Assembly (NCBI GenBank): GCA_036397065.1
Contig: DASWJP010000001.1
Coordinates: forward strand, 1-6,984
Source: JAJFGI01 sp036397065
GTDB taxonomy: Bacteria > Pseudomonadota > Alphaproteobacteria > Kiloniellales > J153
Direction of reading: 5' to 3'
Length of the DNA stretch: 6,984 nt
Positions within the stretch are counted from its first letter, which is position 1. Each line of letters starts with the position of its first letter. The notes beneath the pieces were generated by a model. The model had not been told where the DNA came from, ran no database searches, and saw nothing but the letters and a program-made list of their open reading frames with translations. Made by a program: the position numbers and the translations under genes. Of this stretch, positions 1 to 5,282 are shown in pieces.

Positions 1-1174
1 GCGGTATGAGGCCGGCCAGGTGCATGGCCTATCGGCCGCGGGCAAGCCGCTGCTGGTCCGCTATGACCTGAAGGCCCTCGGCAATGCCATCAGCAAGGAC
101 GCCTTGGCGGCGCGGCACGAGGGCTTCTGGCGCTACCGCGAATTCCTGCCGGTGCGGCACGCCGAAAACCGGATCAGCCTGGGTGAGGTGATGACCCCAT
201 TGATCCCGTTGCCGCGGCTCGGCCAGCGGCTGGGCCTGCGCGGCGGCGAGATCGTGGTCAAGGACGAGGGGCGCCTGCCCACCGGCTCGTTCAAGGCACG
301 CGGATTGGCCCTGGCGGTGGCCATGGCCAAGGAGCTGGGCCTCGAACATTTGGCCATGCCGACCAATGGCAACGCCGGCGCCGCCATGGCCGCCTACGCC
401 AGCCGGGCGGGCCTGCGCACCACCGTGTTCTGTCCGGACGATACGCCGGAGATCAATATCTCGGAGATCGAAATGCAGGGGGCCACGGTCTACCGGGTTA
501 ACGGCCTGATCAACGACTGCGGCCGGCTGGTGGGCGAGGGCAAGGCGGCGGCCGGCTGGTTCGATTGCTCGACCTTGAAGGAGCCGTACCGGATCGAAGG
601 CAAGAAGACCATGGGCCTGGAACTGGCCGAGCAGATGGGGTGGACGCTGCCCGATGTGATCTTCTATCCGACCGGCGGCGGCACCGGCCTGATCGGCATG
701 TGGAAGGCTTTCGCCGAGTTGGCCGAGATCGGCTGGATCGGCGCCAAGCGGCCGCGCATGGTGGCGGTGCAGGCCGAGGGCTGCGCCCCCATCGTCAAGG
801 CCTTCGAGGCCGGTGTCGAACACGCCGAGTTGTGGCCGGATGCGCACACGGTCGCCGCCGGCATCCGCGTGCCCGCGGCCATCGGCGACTTCCTGATCCT
901 GCGCGCGGTGCGGGAGAGCGGCGGCTTCGCCATCGCCGTCTCCGACGAGGCCATTCTCGAAGCCCGCGACGTGGTGGCGCGGGACGAGGGGTTGTTGCTC
1001 TGCCCAGAGGGGGCGGCGACCTATGCGGCGTACACGGCGGCCCTGGCCGATGGCCGGGTCGGCGCGGACGAGTGGGCGGTGCTGTTCAACTGCGCAACCG
1101 GCCTGAAATACCCGCTGCCGCCGATCACACGCCGCCTCGACCGCACCAAGCCGATCGACTACGCGAAACTCTAA
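1..1174 (+). CDS. thrC: Threonine synthase, PLP-dependent (5' end outside window)
   Basis: Likely converts O-phospho-L-homoserine to L-threonine and phosphate with pyridoxal phosphate, in the cytoplasm. The frame is open from the first bases; a GTG exists at 20, but the preceding codons (RYEAGQ) continue straight into VHGLSAAGKPLLVRYDL, which looks like the usual N-terminal segment of this family, so the true start is probably upstream. Fold-type II PLP motifs appear in order: the Schiff-base lysine in TGSFKARG (codon 293-295), the PTNGNAGAA substrate/PLP loop (around 371-397), the glycine-rich phosphate cup PTGGGTG (around 668-688), and LLLCPEGAAT near the C-terminus. About 390 residues are visible, close to full length for the family. 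The stop is 49 bp before the acyl-CoA dehydrogenase gene on the same strand. Diaminopropionate ammonia-lyase or another threonine-synthase-like lyase is less likely but not excluded. Confidence 0.9.
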   Translation, partial: RYEAGQVHGLSAAGKPLLVRYDLKALGNAISKDALAARHEGFWRYREFLPVRHAENRISLGEVMTPLIPLPRLGQRLGLRGGEIVVKDEGRLPTGSFKARGLALAVAMAKELGLEHLAMPTNGNAGAAMAAYASRAGLRTTVFCPDDTPEINISEIEMQGATVYRVNGLINDCGRLVGEGKAAAGWFDCSTLKEPYRIEGKKTMGLELAEQMGWTLPDVIFYPTGGGTGLIGMWKAFAELAEIGWIGAKRPRMVAVQAEGCAPIVKAFEAGVEHAELWPDAHTVAAGIRVPAAIGDFLILRAVRESGGFAIAVSDEAILEARDVVARDEGLLLCPEGAATYAAYTAALADGRVGADEWAVLFNCATGLKYPLPPITRRLDRTKPIDYAKL

Positions 1175-1223
1175 CCGGCCGCGGCCCGTTTCCCGTGCCG
1201 CCGCGATAAGCTAGGCTCGGGCG

Positions 1224-2411
1224 ATGACGGCGGCTCATCACGACGAGACGGATGCGCACAGCTTTCCCGACATCCGGGCGGGGGTGCGCCAGGTGTGCGC
1301 GGGCTTTCCCGGCGATTATTGGCGTGATCTGGACCGGGAGAGGGCCTATCCGCAGGCGTTCGTCGCGGCGCTGACCGAGGCCGGCTATCTGGCGGCGCTG
1401 ATCCCCGAGGCCTATGGCGGCAGCGGCCTGCCCATCGCCGCAGCCGCGGCTATCCTGGAAGAGGTCCATGCCAGCGGCGGTAATGCCGCCGCCTGCCATG
1501 CGCAGATGTACACCATGGGCACCCTCCTGCGGCACGGCAGCGAAGCGCAGAAGCAGCGCTGGCTGCCGGAGATCGCGGCCGGGCGCTTGCGCCTGCAGGC
1601 TTTCGGTGTAAGCGAGCCGGGCAGCGGCACGGATACCCTGAGCCTGACCACCAGCGCCCGGCGGGACGGCGATGCCTATGTGGTCAGCGGGCAAAAGGTG
1701 TGGACCAGCCGGGCCGAACACACCGACCTGATGCTGCTGCTCGCCCGCACCACGGCCAAGGATCAGGTCCAAGAGAAGGGGGGCGGCCTCTCCGTCTTCC
1801 TGGTGGACGTGGGCGAGGCGACGGCCGGCCCGTCGCCACCCATGACCATCCGCCCGATCCGCACCATGCTCAACCATTCGACCACCGAGGTCTTCATCGA
1901 CGGCTTGCGGGTGCCGGCGGAAAACCTGATCGGGACCGAAGGCAAGGGCTTCCGCTACATCCTGGATGGCATGAACGCCGAGCGCCTGCTGATCGCCGCC
2001 GAATGTATCGGCGATGCCCGCTGGTTCATCGGCAAGGCGCGGGAGTATGCCTGCGCCCGCCGGGTGTTCGACCGGCCGATCGGACAAAACCAGGGGGTCC
2101 AGTTTCCCATCGCCCGCGCCTATGCCCAGTGTCAGGCGGCGGACCTGATGGTCCAACGGGCGGCGGCGCTGTTCGATGCCGGACAGCCCTGCGGCCCCGA
2201 GGCCAACATGGCCAAGCTGCTTGCCTCCGAGGCATCGTGGGCGGCGGCGGAGATGTGCCTGCAAACCCATGGCGGCTACGGCTTTGCCGAGGAGTACGAC
2301 ATCGAGCGCAAGTTCCGCGAGACCCGCCTGTATCAGGTGGCCCCGATCTCGACAAACCTGATCCTGGCCTACTTGGCCGAGCATGTGCTCGGCCTGCCCC
2401 GATCCTATTGA
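1224..2411 (+). CDS. Acyl-CoA dehydrogenase, IVD/LCAD-type active site
   Basis: A 395-residue FAD flavoprotein of normal family length that should oxidise an acyl-CoA to the 2,3-enoyl-CoA and pass electrons to ETF. The N-terminal helical domain includes LIPEAYGGSGLP (59-70). The beta-domain signature is FGVSEPGSGTDT (127-138), followed by YVVSGQKVWTSRAEHTD (152-168). The C-terminal helical domain has RRVFDRPIGQNQGVQFP (279-295) and THGGYGFAEEYDIER (348-362). The site where MCAD-type enzymes carry the catalytic glutamate (YEGT) reads YQVAPIST here, with Pro374. A glutamate lies instead in NAERLLIAAE (Glu253), the position used by isovaleryl- and long-chain acyl-CoA dehydrogenases. ATG 1224 is preceded in frame by a stop at 1212-1214, so the start cannot lie further upstream; no good Shine-Dalgarno is visible. 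The substrate is not predictable from sequence alone; a branched or dicarboxylic acyl-CoA is plausible given the downstream hydratase. Confidence 0.94.
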   Translation: MTAAHHDETDAHSFPDIRAGVRQVCAGFPGDYWRDLDRERAYPQAFVAALTEAGYLAALIPEAYGGSGLPIAAAAAILEEVHASGGNAAACHAQMYTMGTLLRHGSEAQKQRWLPEIAAGRLRLQAFGVSEPGSGTDTLSLTTSARRDGDAYVVSGQKVWTSRAEHTDLMLLLARTTAKDQVQEKGGGLSVFLVDVGEATAGPSPPMTIRPIRTMLNHSTTEVFIDGLRVPAENLIGTEGKGFRYILDGMNAERLLIAAECIGDARWFIGKAREYACARRVFDRPIGQNQGVQFPIARAYAQCQAADLMVQRAAALFDAGQPCGPEANMAKLLASEASWAAAEMCLQTHGGYGFAEEYDIERKFRETRLYQVAPISTNLILAYLAEHVLGLPRSY

Positions 2412-2442
2412 TGGGATCCTATTGATGGGGTCGACTTGATGG
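2401..2442 (+). repeat. Three tandem 14-nt units carrying chained TGATG stop/start overlaps
   Basis: Units 1 (2401-2414) and 2 (2415-2428) are identical, GATCCTATTGATGG; unit 3 (2429-2442), GGTCGACTTGATGG, matches at 10 of 14 positions. Each unit contains TGATG. The dehydrogenase stop TGA (2409-2411) overlaps ATG 2411, which opens a four-codon ORF (MGSY) ending at TGA 2423-2425. That overlaps ATG 2425, opening MGST, which ends at TGA 2437-2439. That in turn overlaps ATG 2439, the hydratase start. A GGG (2413-2415) lies 9 nt before ATG 2425, and a GGGG (2427-2430) lies 8 nt before ATG 2439. The repeat and reading frames are seen directly; a role in translational coupling is inferred. Confidence 0.92.
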
Positions 2443-3308
2443 CAACCGGCCGCACAGACGAAGCCGAATGGGGCGCCTGGATCGGGCGCACGCAGGTTGC
2501 CGAGGATGGGCTCGACCCGGCCCGCGCCCGCGCCTTGCATGCGACCCTGGATTTGCCGGGGCCGGCGCCGGGGCCCGGCGATCCCCTGCCGCCCCTGTGG
2601 CACTGGCTGTATTTTTGGAGACTCTCGCCCATGGCCGCCTTGGGCCCCGACGGGCACCCCGTACGCGGCGGATTCTTGCCGCCGATACCTCTGCCACGGC
2701 GCATGTGGGCGGGCAGCCGCCTGAGCTTTCCCCGGCCCTTGACGATCGGCGGCCTGGCCCGGTGCCGGTCCACCATCGCCGATGTGCGGTTCCGAGAGGG
2801 ACGCACCGGCCGCCTGGCCTTCGTCACCGTGCGCCATGAGATCAGCGCCGGCGATGAGGTGTGTGTGACCGACGAGCACGACATCGTGTACCGCGCACCG
2901 CCCGGCCCGGACGATGCAACGCGGCCTGGGGAGCCGGCACCCCAGAAAGCGCCCTGGCAGCGCCAATGGAACGCCGATCCTGTGCTGCTGTTCCGCTACT
3001 CCGCCCTGACCTTCAACGGCCACCGCATCCACTACGACCGCGCTTACGCGACCGGGGTGGAGGGGTATCCGGGCCTGGTGGTCCACGGGCCTCTGTTGGC
3101 GACCCTGATGGTCGAGCTGGCCCGGGCGCAGCGGCCGAAGGCCGCGGTCACCGCCTTCGAGTTCCGGGCCCAGCGGCCTATCTTCGATGGCTCCCCATTT
3201 CAAGTTGCCGGCACACCGTCCGGAGATGGGACCGGCGCCGAGTTATGGGTCGCCGATACGGACGGTTATTTCGCAGCGAAGGGCCGGGTTGAACTCGCCG
3301 GAGGTTAA
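2439..3308 (+). CDS. Htd2/mesaconyl-C4-CoA hydratase-like (FAS1-like/MaoC) double-hotdog dehydratase
   Basis: A 289-residue protein of the COG3777-like hydratase family, cytoplasmic, expected to hydrate an enoyl-CoA or dehydrate a 3-hydroxyacyl thioester. The N-terminal half (about 10-150) is the degenerate hotdog, with the recognisable stretch RGGFLPPIPLPRRMWAG (77-92 and on). The C-terminal half (about 180-285) is the catalytic hotdog: FRYSALTFNGHRIHYDRAYA (185-204), then EGYPGLVVHGPLLATL (208-223). His198 matches the catalytic histidine of MaoC-type hydratases; the aspartate five residues before it in (R)-hydratases is Asn193 here, which I recall as usual in this subfamily. I chose ATG 2439 over the adjacent TTG 2436 because the ATG overlaps the preceding mini-ORF stop and has GGGG 8 nt upstream. 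It lies 27 nt after the acyl-CoA dehydrogenase stop and is probably cotranscribed with it, suggesting consecutive steps. Mesaconyl-CoA is a candidate substrate, not an established one. Confidence 0.9.
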   Translation: MATGRTDEAEWGAWIGRTQVAEDGLDPARARALHATLDLPGPAPGPGDPLPPLWHWLYFWRLSPMAALGPDGHPVRGGFLPPIPLPRRMWAGSRLSFPRPLTIGGLARCRSTIADVRFREGRTGRLAFVTVRHEISAGDEVCVTDEHDIVYRAPPGPDDATRPGEPAPQKAPWQRQWNADPVLLFRYSALTFNGHRIHYDRAYATGVEGYPGLVVHGPLLATLMVELARAQRPKAAVTAFEFRAQRPIFDGSPFQVAGTPSGDGTGAELWVADTDGYFAAKGRVELAGG

Positions 3309-3321
3309 GACCGGCGATTGC

Positions 3322-3930
3322 TCAGGGGCCGACGCGGCCGGCCTGCTGAAGCTTGCGGCGTTCGGCGAACAAGGCTTGGAACACCTTAACCCGGTACGGA
3401 CCGCTGCGGCTGGGGGTGGCCGAATGATAGTCCCCCACCGCCCGGGTCCAGGAGCCCCGCTGCTGCCGCAGGCTACGCAACAACTGGGCCGCGTAGGCCA
3501 CGTTGCGGGCCGGGTCCAGGGCCGCCTCCAGGTCCTCAAAGGCTTTCGGGTGGTGGTGCAGGTTGATCTGCATGCACCCCACGTCGATGTTCGAGATGCC
3601 CTTGGCCTTCAGGGCCTCGATCTCGGCCAGGGCGGCGGCCTTGGTGGGTAAATACCGCCCCCGGCCTTCGGCCGTAATGGTCCACGGCCAGGCAAGAATT
3701 TCCTCCGACTCCTTATGCCAACGGCCGGATTCGACCGTGGCGATCGCGATCAGCATGTGCTTGGGCAGCTTCTCGCTGTCCTCCACCTGGGCCACGGCCT
3801 GGCGACAGAGCTTCCAGGGCGCCTCGGACTCATGGGCGTTCGCGGCATGGCCGGCCCCCAGAAAGGCGGCGATGAGGGCGGCACGGCACAAGCGTCCGGG
3901 ACAGACCGGCAAAAGGGCAGATTTGGTCAT
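3322..3930 (-). CDS. Secreted lytic transglycosylase, SLT domain
   Basis: A 202-residue exported protein predicted to cleave the glycan strand of peptidoglycan in the periplasm. The N-terminus is a Sec signal peptide: basic MTKSALLPVCPGRLCR, hydrophobic AALIAAFLGAG, then HAANA before HESEAPW (cleavage near residue 32). The SLT core has IAIATVESGRW with the likely catalytic Glu67, then SNIDVGCMQINLHHHP (113-128), corresponding to the GxMQ motif. RNVAYAAQLLRSL (142-154) and GDYHSATPSRSGPY (166-179) follow; the last takes the place of the usual AYNAG motif, as in small VirB1/IagB-like enzymes. Cys42 and Cys119 could pair once exported. I chose ATG 3930 over TTG 3960 because GGGAG lies 7 nt upstream and the signal peptide then starts normally. 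It ends 13 bp from the convergent hydratase gene with no obvious terminator between them. No partner gene is adjacent, so it may be a monocistronic housekeeping enzyme. Confidence 0.9.
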   Translation of the reverse strand: MTKSALLPVCPGRLCRAALIAAFLGAGHAANAHESEAPWKLCRQAVAQVEDSEKLPKHMLIAIATVESGRWHKESEEILAWPWTITAEGRGRYLPTKAAALAEIEALKAKGISNIDVGCMQINLHHHPKAFEDLEAALDPARNVAYAAQLLRSLRQQRGSWTRAVGDYHSATPSRSGPYRVKVFQALFAERRKLQQAGRVGP

Positions 3931-3937
3931 CGCAAGG

Positions 3938-3942
3938 CTCCC
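3938..3942 (-). promoter_or_regulatory. Ribosome binding site for the lytic transglycosylase
   Basis: On the minus strand GGGAG is followed by a 7-nt spacer (CCTTGCG) and ATG 3930. This supports the ATG over the TTG codon ten residues upstream, which would put extra residues ahead of the signal peptide. Confidence 0.75.
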
Positions 3943-4036
3943 ATGGGCACAAACTCGCAAGCGTCGTGCCAGCGCCGGCGAGGCGGCCCAGCAGTGACCA
4001 TGGCAGCCGAAGACGAAGGTAAGTCGAAGGCGAAAG

Positions 4037-4068
4037 TGTGACTATCCCGTGATGTCACAGCGATGACA
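4037..4068. promoter_or_regulatory. Cluster of overlapping TGTGAC/GTCA dyads, possible operator
   Basis: TGTGAC (4037-4042) is the inverted repeat of GTCACA (4054-4059) across 11 nt. GTGA (4049-4052) mirrors TCAC (4055-4058) across 2 nt. TGTCA (4053-4057) mirrors TGACA (4064-4068) across 6 nt. The half-sites resemble CRP/FNR-type halves, but the TGTGA-TCACA spacing is 13 rather than 6, so this is not a standard CRP box. It lies about 110 bp upstream of the transglycosylase start. Binding by any regulator is inferred. Confidence 0.3.
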
Positions 4069-4136
4069 CACGGTGCGCTGCCGAGCCGGCAAGTCTCTAC
4101 AAGCTGTCGAAAATGCGATAGATCGAAACCGTGTGG

Positions 4137-4185
4137 TCTAAACTAACGATCTGTAATCAGACGACGATTCGCCAAAATCTAAACT
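4137..4185 (+). repeat. Direct repeat TCTAAACT, two copies 41 bp apart
   Basis: The octamer TCTAAACT occurs at 4137-4144 and 4178-4185. The start-to-start distance of 41 bp is about four helical turns, which would put both copies on the same DNA face. It lies in the AT-rich part upstream of the mlaC-like gene. Function unknown; chance is possible for an octamer. Confidence 0.35.
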
Positions 4186-4198
4186 GTACCGGTAAGAG

Positions 4199-4214
4199 AA
4201 TTCGCCCCCGAATT
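4199..4214. promoter_or_regulatory. Perfect inverted repeat AATTCG-CCCC-CGAATT
   Basis: Six-base arms (4199-4204 and 4209-4214) are separated by CCCC, making a 16-bp dyad about 190 bp upstream of the mlaC-like start. Just upstream, TACCGGTA (4187-4194) is an 8-bp palindrome. Both could be protein-binding sites; the arms are too short and the sequence lacks a T-tract, so a terminator is unlikely. Confidence 0.35.
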
Positions 4215-4405
4215 GATGCCCGATGCACGGCAAATTAAGAAAACTCGTCGAAAAAGTCGCAGAATTCCGGCGTTCTTGAAACCCTCCTTTAAGACTTGTC
4301 TGTTGAAATATGACGAAAGAAAGACATCAGGCATTTTGCGGATCACGGCGCGGGCAGCGCCGGCAAGTCGGCAAAAAGAGCCCAGGAAAGGCGGAATTTG
4401 GTGCG

Positions 4406-5137
4406 ATGAGAAACAGCAAGGTACTTGCGCTTTTCGCGGTCGCGGCCATTGCGCTGGCAACAGGGATTGGCGCCGCCACCGGGGCGCGCGCCCAGACATC
4501 TCAGCAAGAAGCGGCGTCCTTCGTCGAAAACATGGGCAGCCAGGCGGTGACCTTGCTGGCCTCGGCCAAGGCAGACCAGCCGGAGAAGCGGCAGGCGGCA
4601 CTGCGGGGACTGATTCGCGAAAGCTTTGATCTGGAACTGACGAGCCAGTTCGTGCTGGGTAAGTTCTGGAACGAGGCGACGGTGGAACAACGCCGCGAAT
4701 TCCTGGATCTTTTCACCGAATACCTGCTCAACAACTATACCCGGCACCTCGGCACCTATAAGGCCGAGACCCTGAGCATCGTCGGCAGCAACATGGTTGG
4801 CGACCAGGACGTTCTGGTCGAGACCAGCATCGAGAGCGTCGAAGGCACCACCAAACCGGTGTGGCGCGTGCGAGCCAACGCCCAGGGCGTTTACAAGATC
4901 ATCGATGTCTCGGTCGACGGGGTGAGCCTGGCGCTCACGCAACGGCGCGAGTTTGCTTCGGTGGTGAACCGCCGCGGCTTCAATGGCCTGCTGGAGATGC
5001 TGCGCGAGAAGCTGGCGTTGCAAGCCAAATCGGTGCAGGCGTCGCCGAGCCGCGATACATCGCACTATTCGCTGCTGGCCAGCGTGCTGGCGACGCCAGG
5101 CGCAAACAGGATTGGTATTTTTCTGGCGCTCAAATAG
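4406..5137 (+). CDS. MlaC/Ttg2D-family periplasmic phospholipid-binding protein
   Basis: A 243-residue exported protein of the MlaC/Ttg2 (toluene-tolerance) family, whose members carry phospholipids across the periplasm for the Mla ABC system. The Sec signal peptide runs from MRNSKVLALFAV to ATGARAQ, with cleavage near residue 29-30. The mature part shows the family pattern: FVLGKFWNEAT and EQRREFLDLFTEYLLNNY (94-111), VLVETSI (136-142), VWRVRANAQGVYKIIDVSVDGVSL (152-175), then REFASVVNRRGFNGLLEMLR (181-200). About 43 residues follow, longer than the tail of E. coli MlaC; the last dozen codons lose the GC3 bias. I chose ATG 4406 because the signal peptide begins there; an in-frame ATG at 4310 would add 32 hydrophilic residues. 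The Shine-Dalgarno is weak or distant (AGGAAAGG, 4384-4391). No mlaE, mlaF or mlaD is adjacent. The hopanoid-associated homologue HpnM is an alternative, but no hopanoid gene is seen. Confidence 0.9.
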   Translation: MRNSKVLALFAVAAIALATGIGAATGARAQTSQQEAASFVENMGSQAVTLLASAKADQPEKRQAALRGLIRESFDLELTSQFVLGKFWNEATVEQRREFLDLFTEYLLNNYTRHLGTYKAETLSIVGSNMVGDQDVLVETSIESVEGTTKPVWRVRANAQGVYKIIDVSVDGVSLALTQRREFASVVNRRGFNGLLEMLREKLALQAKSVQASPSRDTSHYSLLASVLATPGANRIGIFLALK

Positions 5138-5210
5138 CGGCGCCGGCAACGGTCGTTGGGTTCGATCTTTAGGTTCTAGACGTTCTCTTTCCTCCTCCTC
5201 TGTAAACTGG

Positions 5211-5252
5211 AAGGGCCGGGCGCTCCGCGAAGGAACACCCGGCCCTTTTTTT
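5211..5252 (+). terminator. Strong intrinsic terminator after the mlaC-like gene
   Basis: AAGGGCCGGG (5211-5220) pairs perfectly with CCCGGCCCTT (5238-5247) around a 17-nt loop, and the second arm runs into seven consecutive T residues (5246-5252). It sits 73 bp after the mlaC-like stop and 30 bp beyond the convergent oxidoreductase stop. Read on the minus strand the hairpin lacks a comparable T-tract, so it should mainly stop plus-strand transcription. Confidence 0.92.
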
Positions 5253-5282
5253 ATTCGCACGGCGGGCGGACACCGGGCCCGG

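Larger units (their letters stand above)
3931..4405. other. Divergent intergenic region between lytic transglycosylase and mlaC-like gene
   Basis: This 475-bp gap between divergent starts must contain both promoters. The part nearest the transglycosylase is GC-rich; 4141-4320 drops to about 43% G+C by hand count, well below the flanking genes. Open frames crossing it show no recognisable domain or GC3 bias and appear spurious. I could not find a convincing -35/-10 pair on either strand. It holds several small dyads and repeats, listed separately. An 11-mer, GCCGGCAAGTC, occurs at both 4085-4095 and 4359-4369. No tRNA or known RNA family is recognisable. Confidence 0.7.

Noticed and set aside
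29..847. A 272-codon minus-strand frame inside thrC
   Set aside because: Antisense shadow of threonine synthase with no motif and biased composition.
1177..1186. GGCCGCGGCC palindrome right after the thrC stop, considered as a terminator
   Set aside because: A perfect palindrome with no room for a loop and no T-tract; common by chance in GC-rich DNA.
1125..3203. A 692-codon open frame on the minus strand, antisense to the dehydrogenase and hydratase genes
   Set aside because: It lies opposite two well-supported genes; the translation is low-complexity (rich in Gly, Ala, Arg, His, Gln) with no recognisable domain. Long antisense frames are expected where third positions are nearly all G or C.
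3503..4041. Plus-strand frames opposite the transglycosylase and its upstream region
   Set aside because: The minus-strand protein has a signal peptide, ribosome binding site and SLT motifs; the plus-strand frames have none.
4037..4059. CRP/FNR site
   Set aside because: The TGTGA and TCACA halves are separated by 13 nt rather than the required 6 nt.
4276..4314. TTGAAA at 4276-4281 as a -35 box with TATGAC (4309-4314) as the -10
   Set aside because: The spacing is 27 nt, and the hexamer at the correct 17-nt spacing (TCTGTT) is a poor -10.
4310..4405. Upstream ATG 4310 as the start of the mlaC-like gene
   Set aside because: It would place 32 polar residues ahead of a clear signal peptide, and the region has non-coding base composition.
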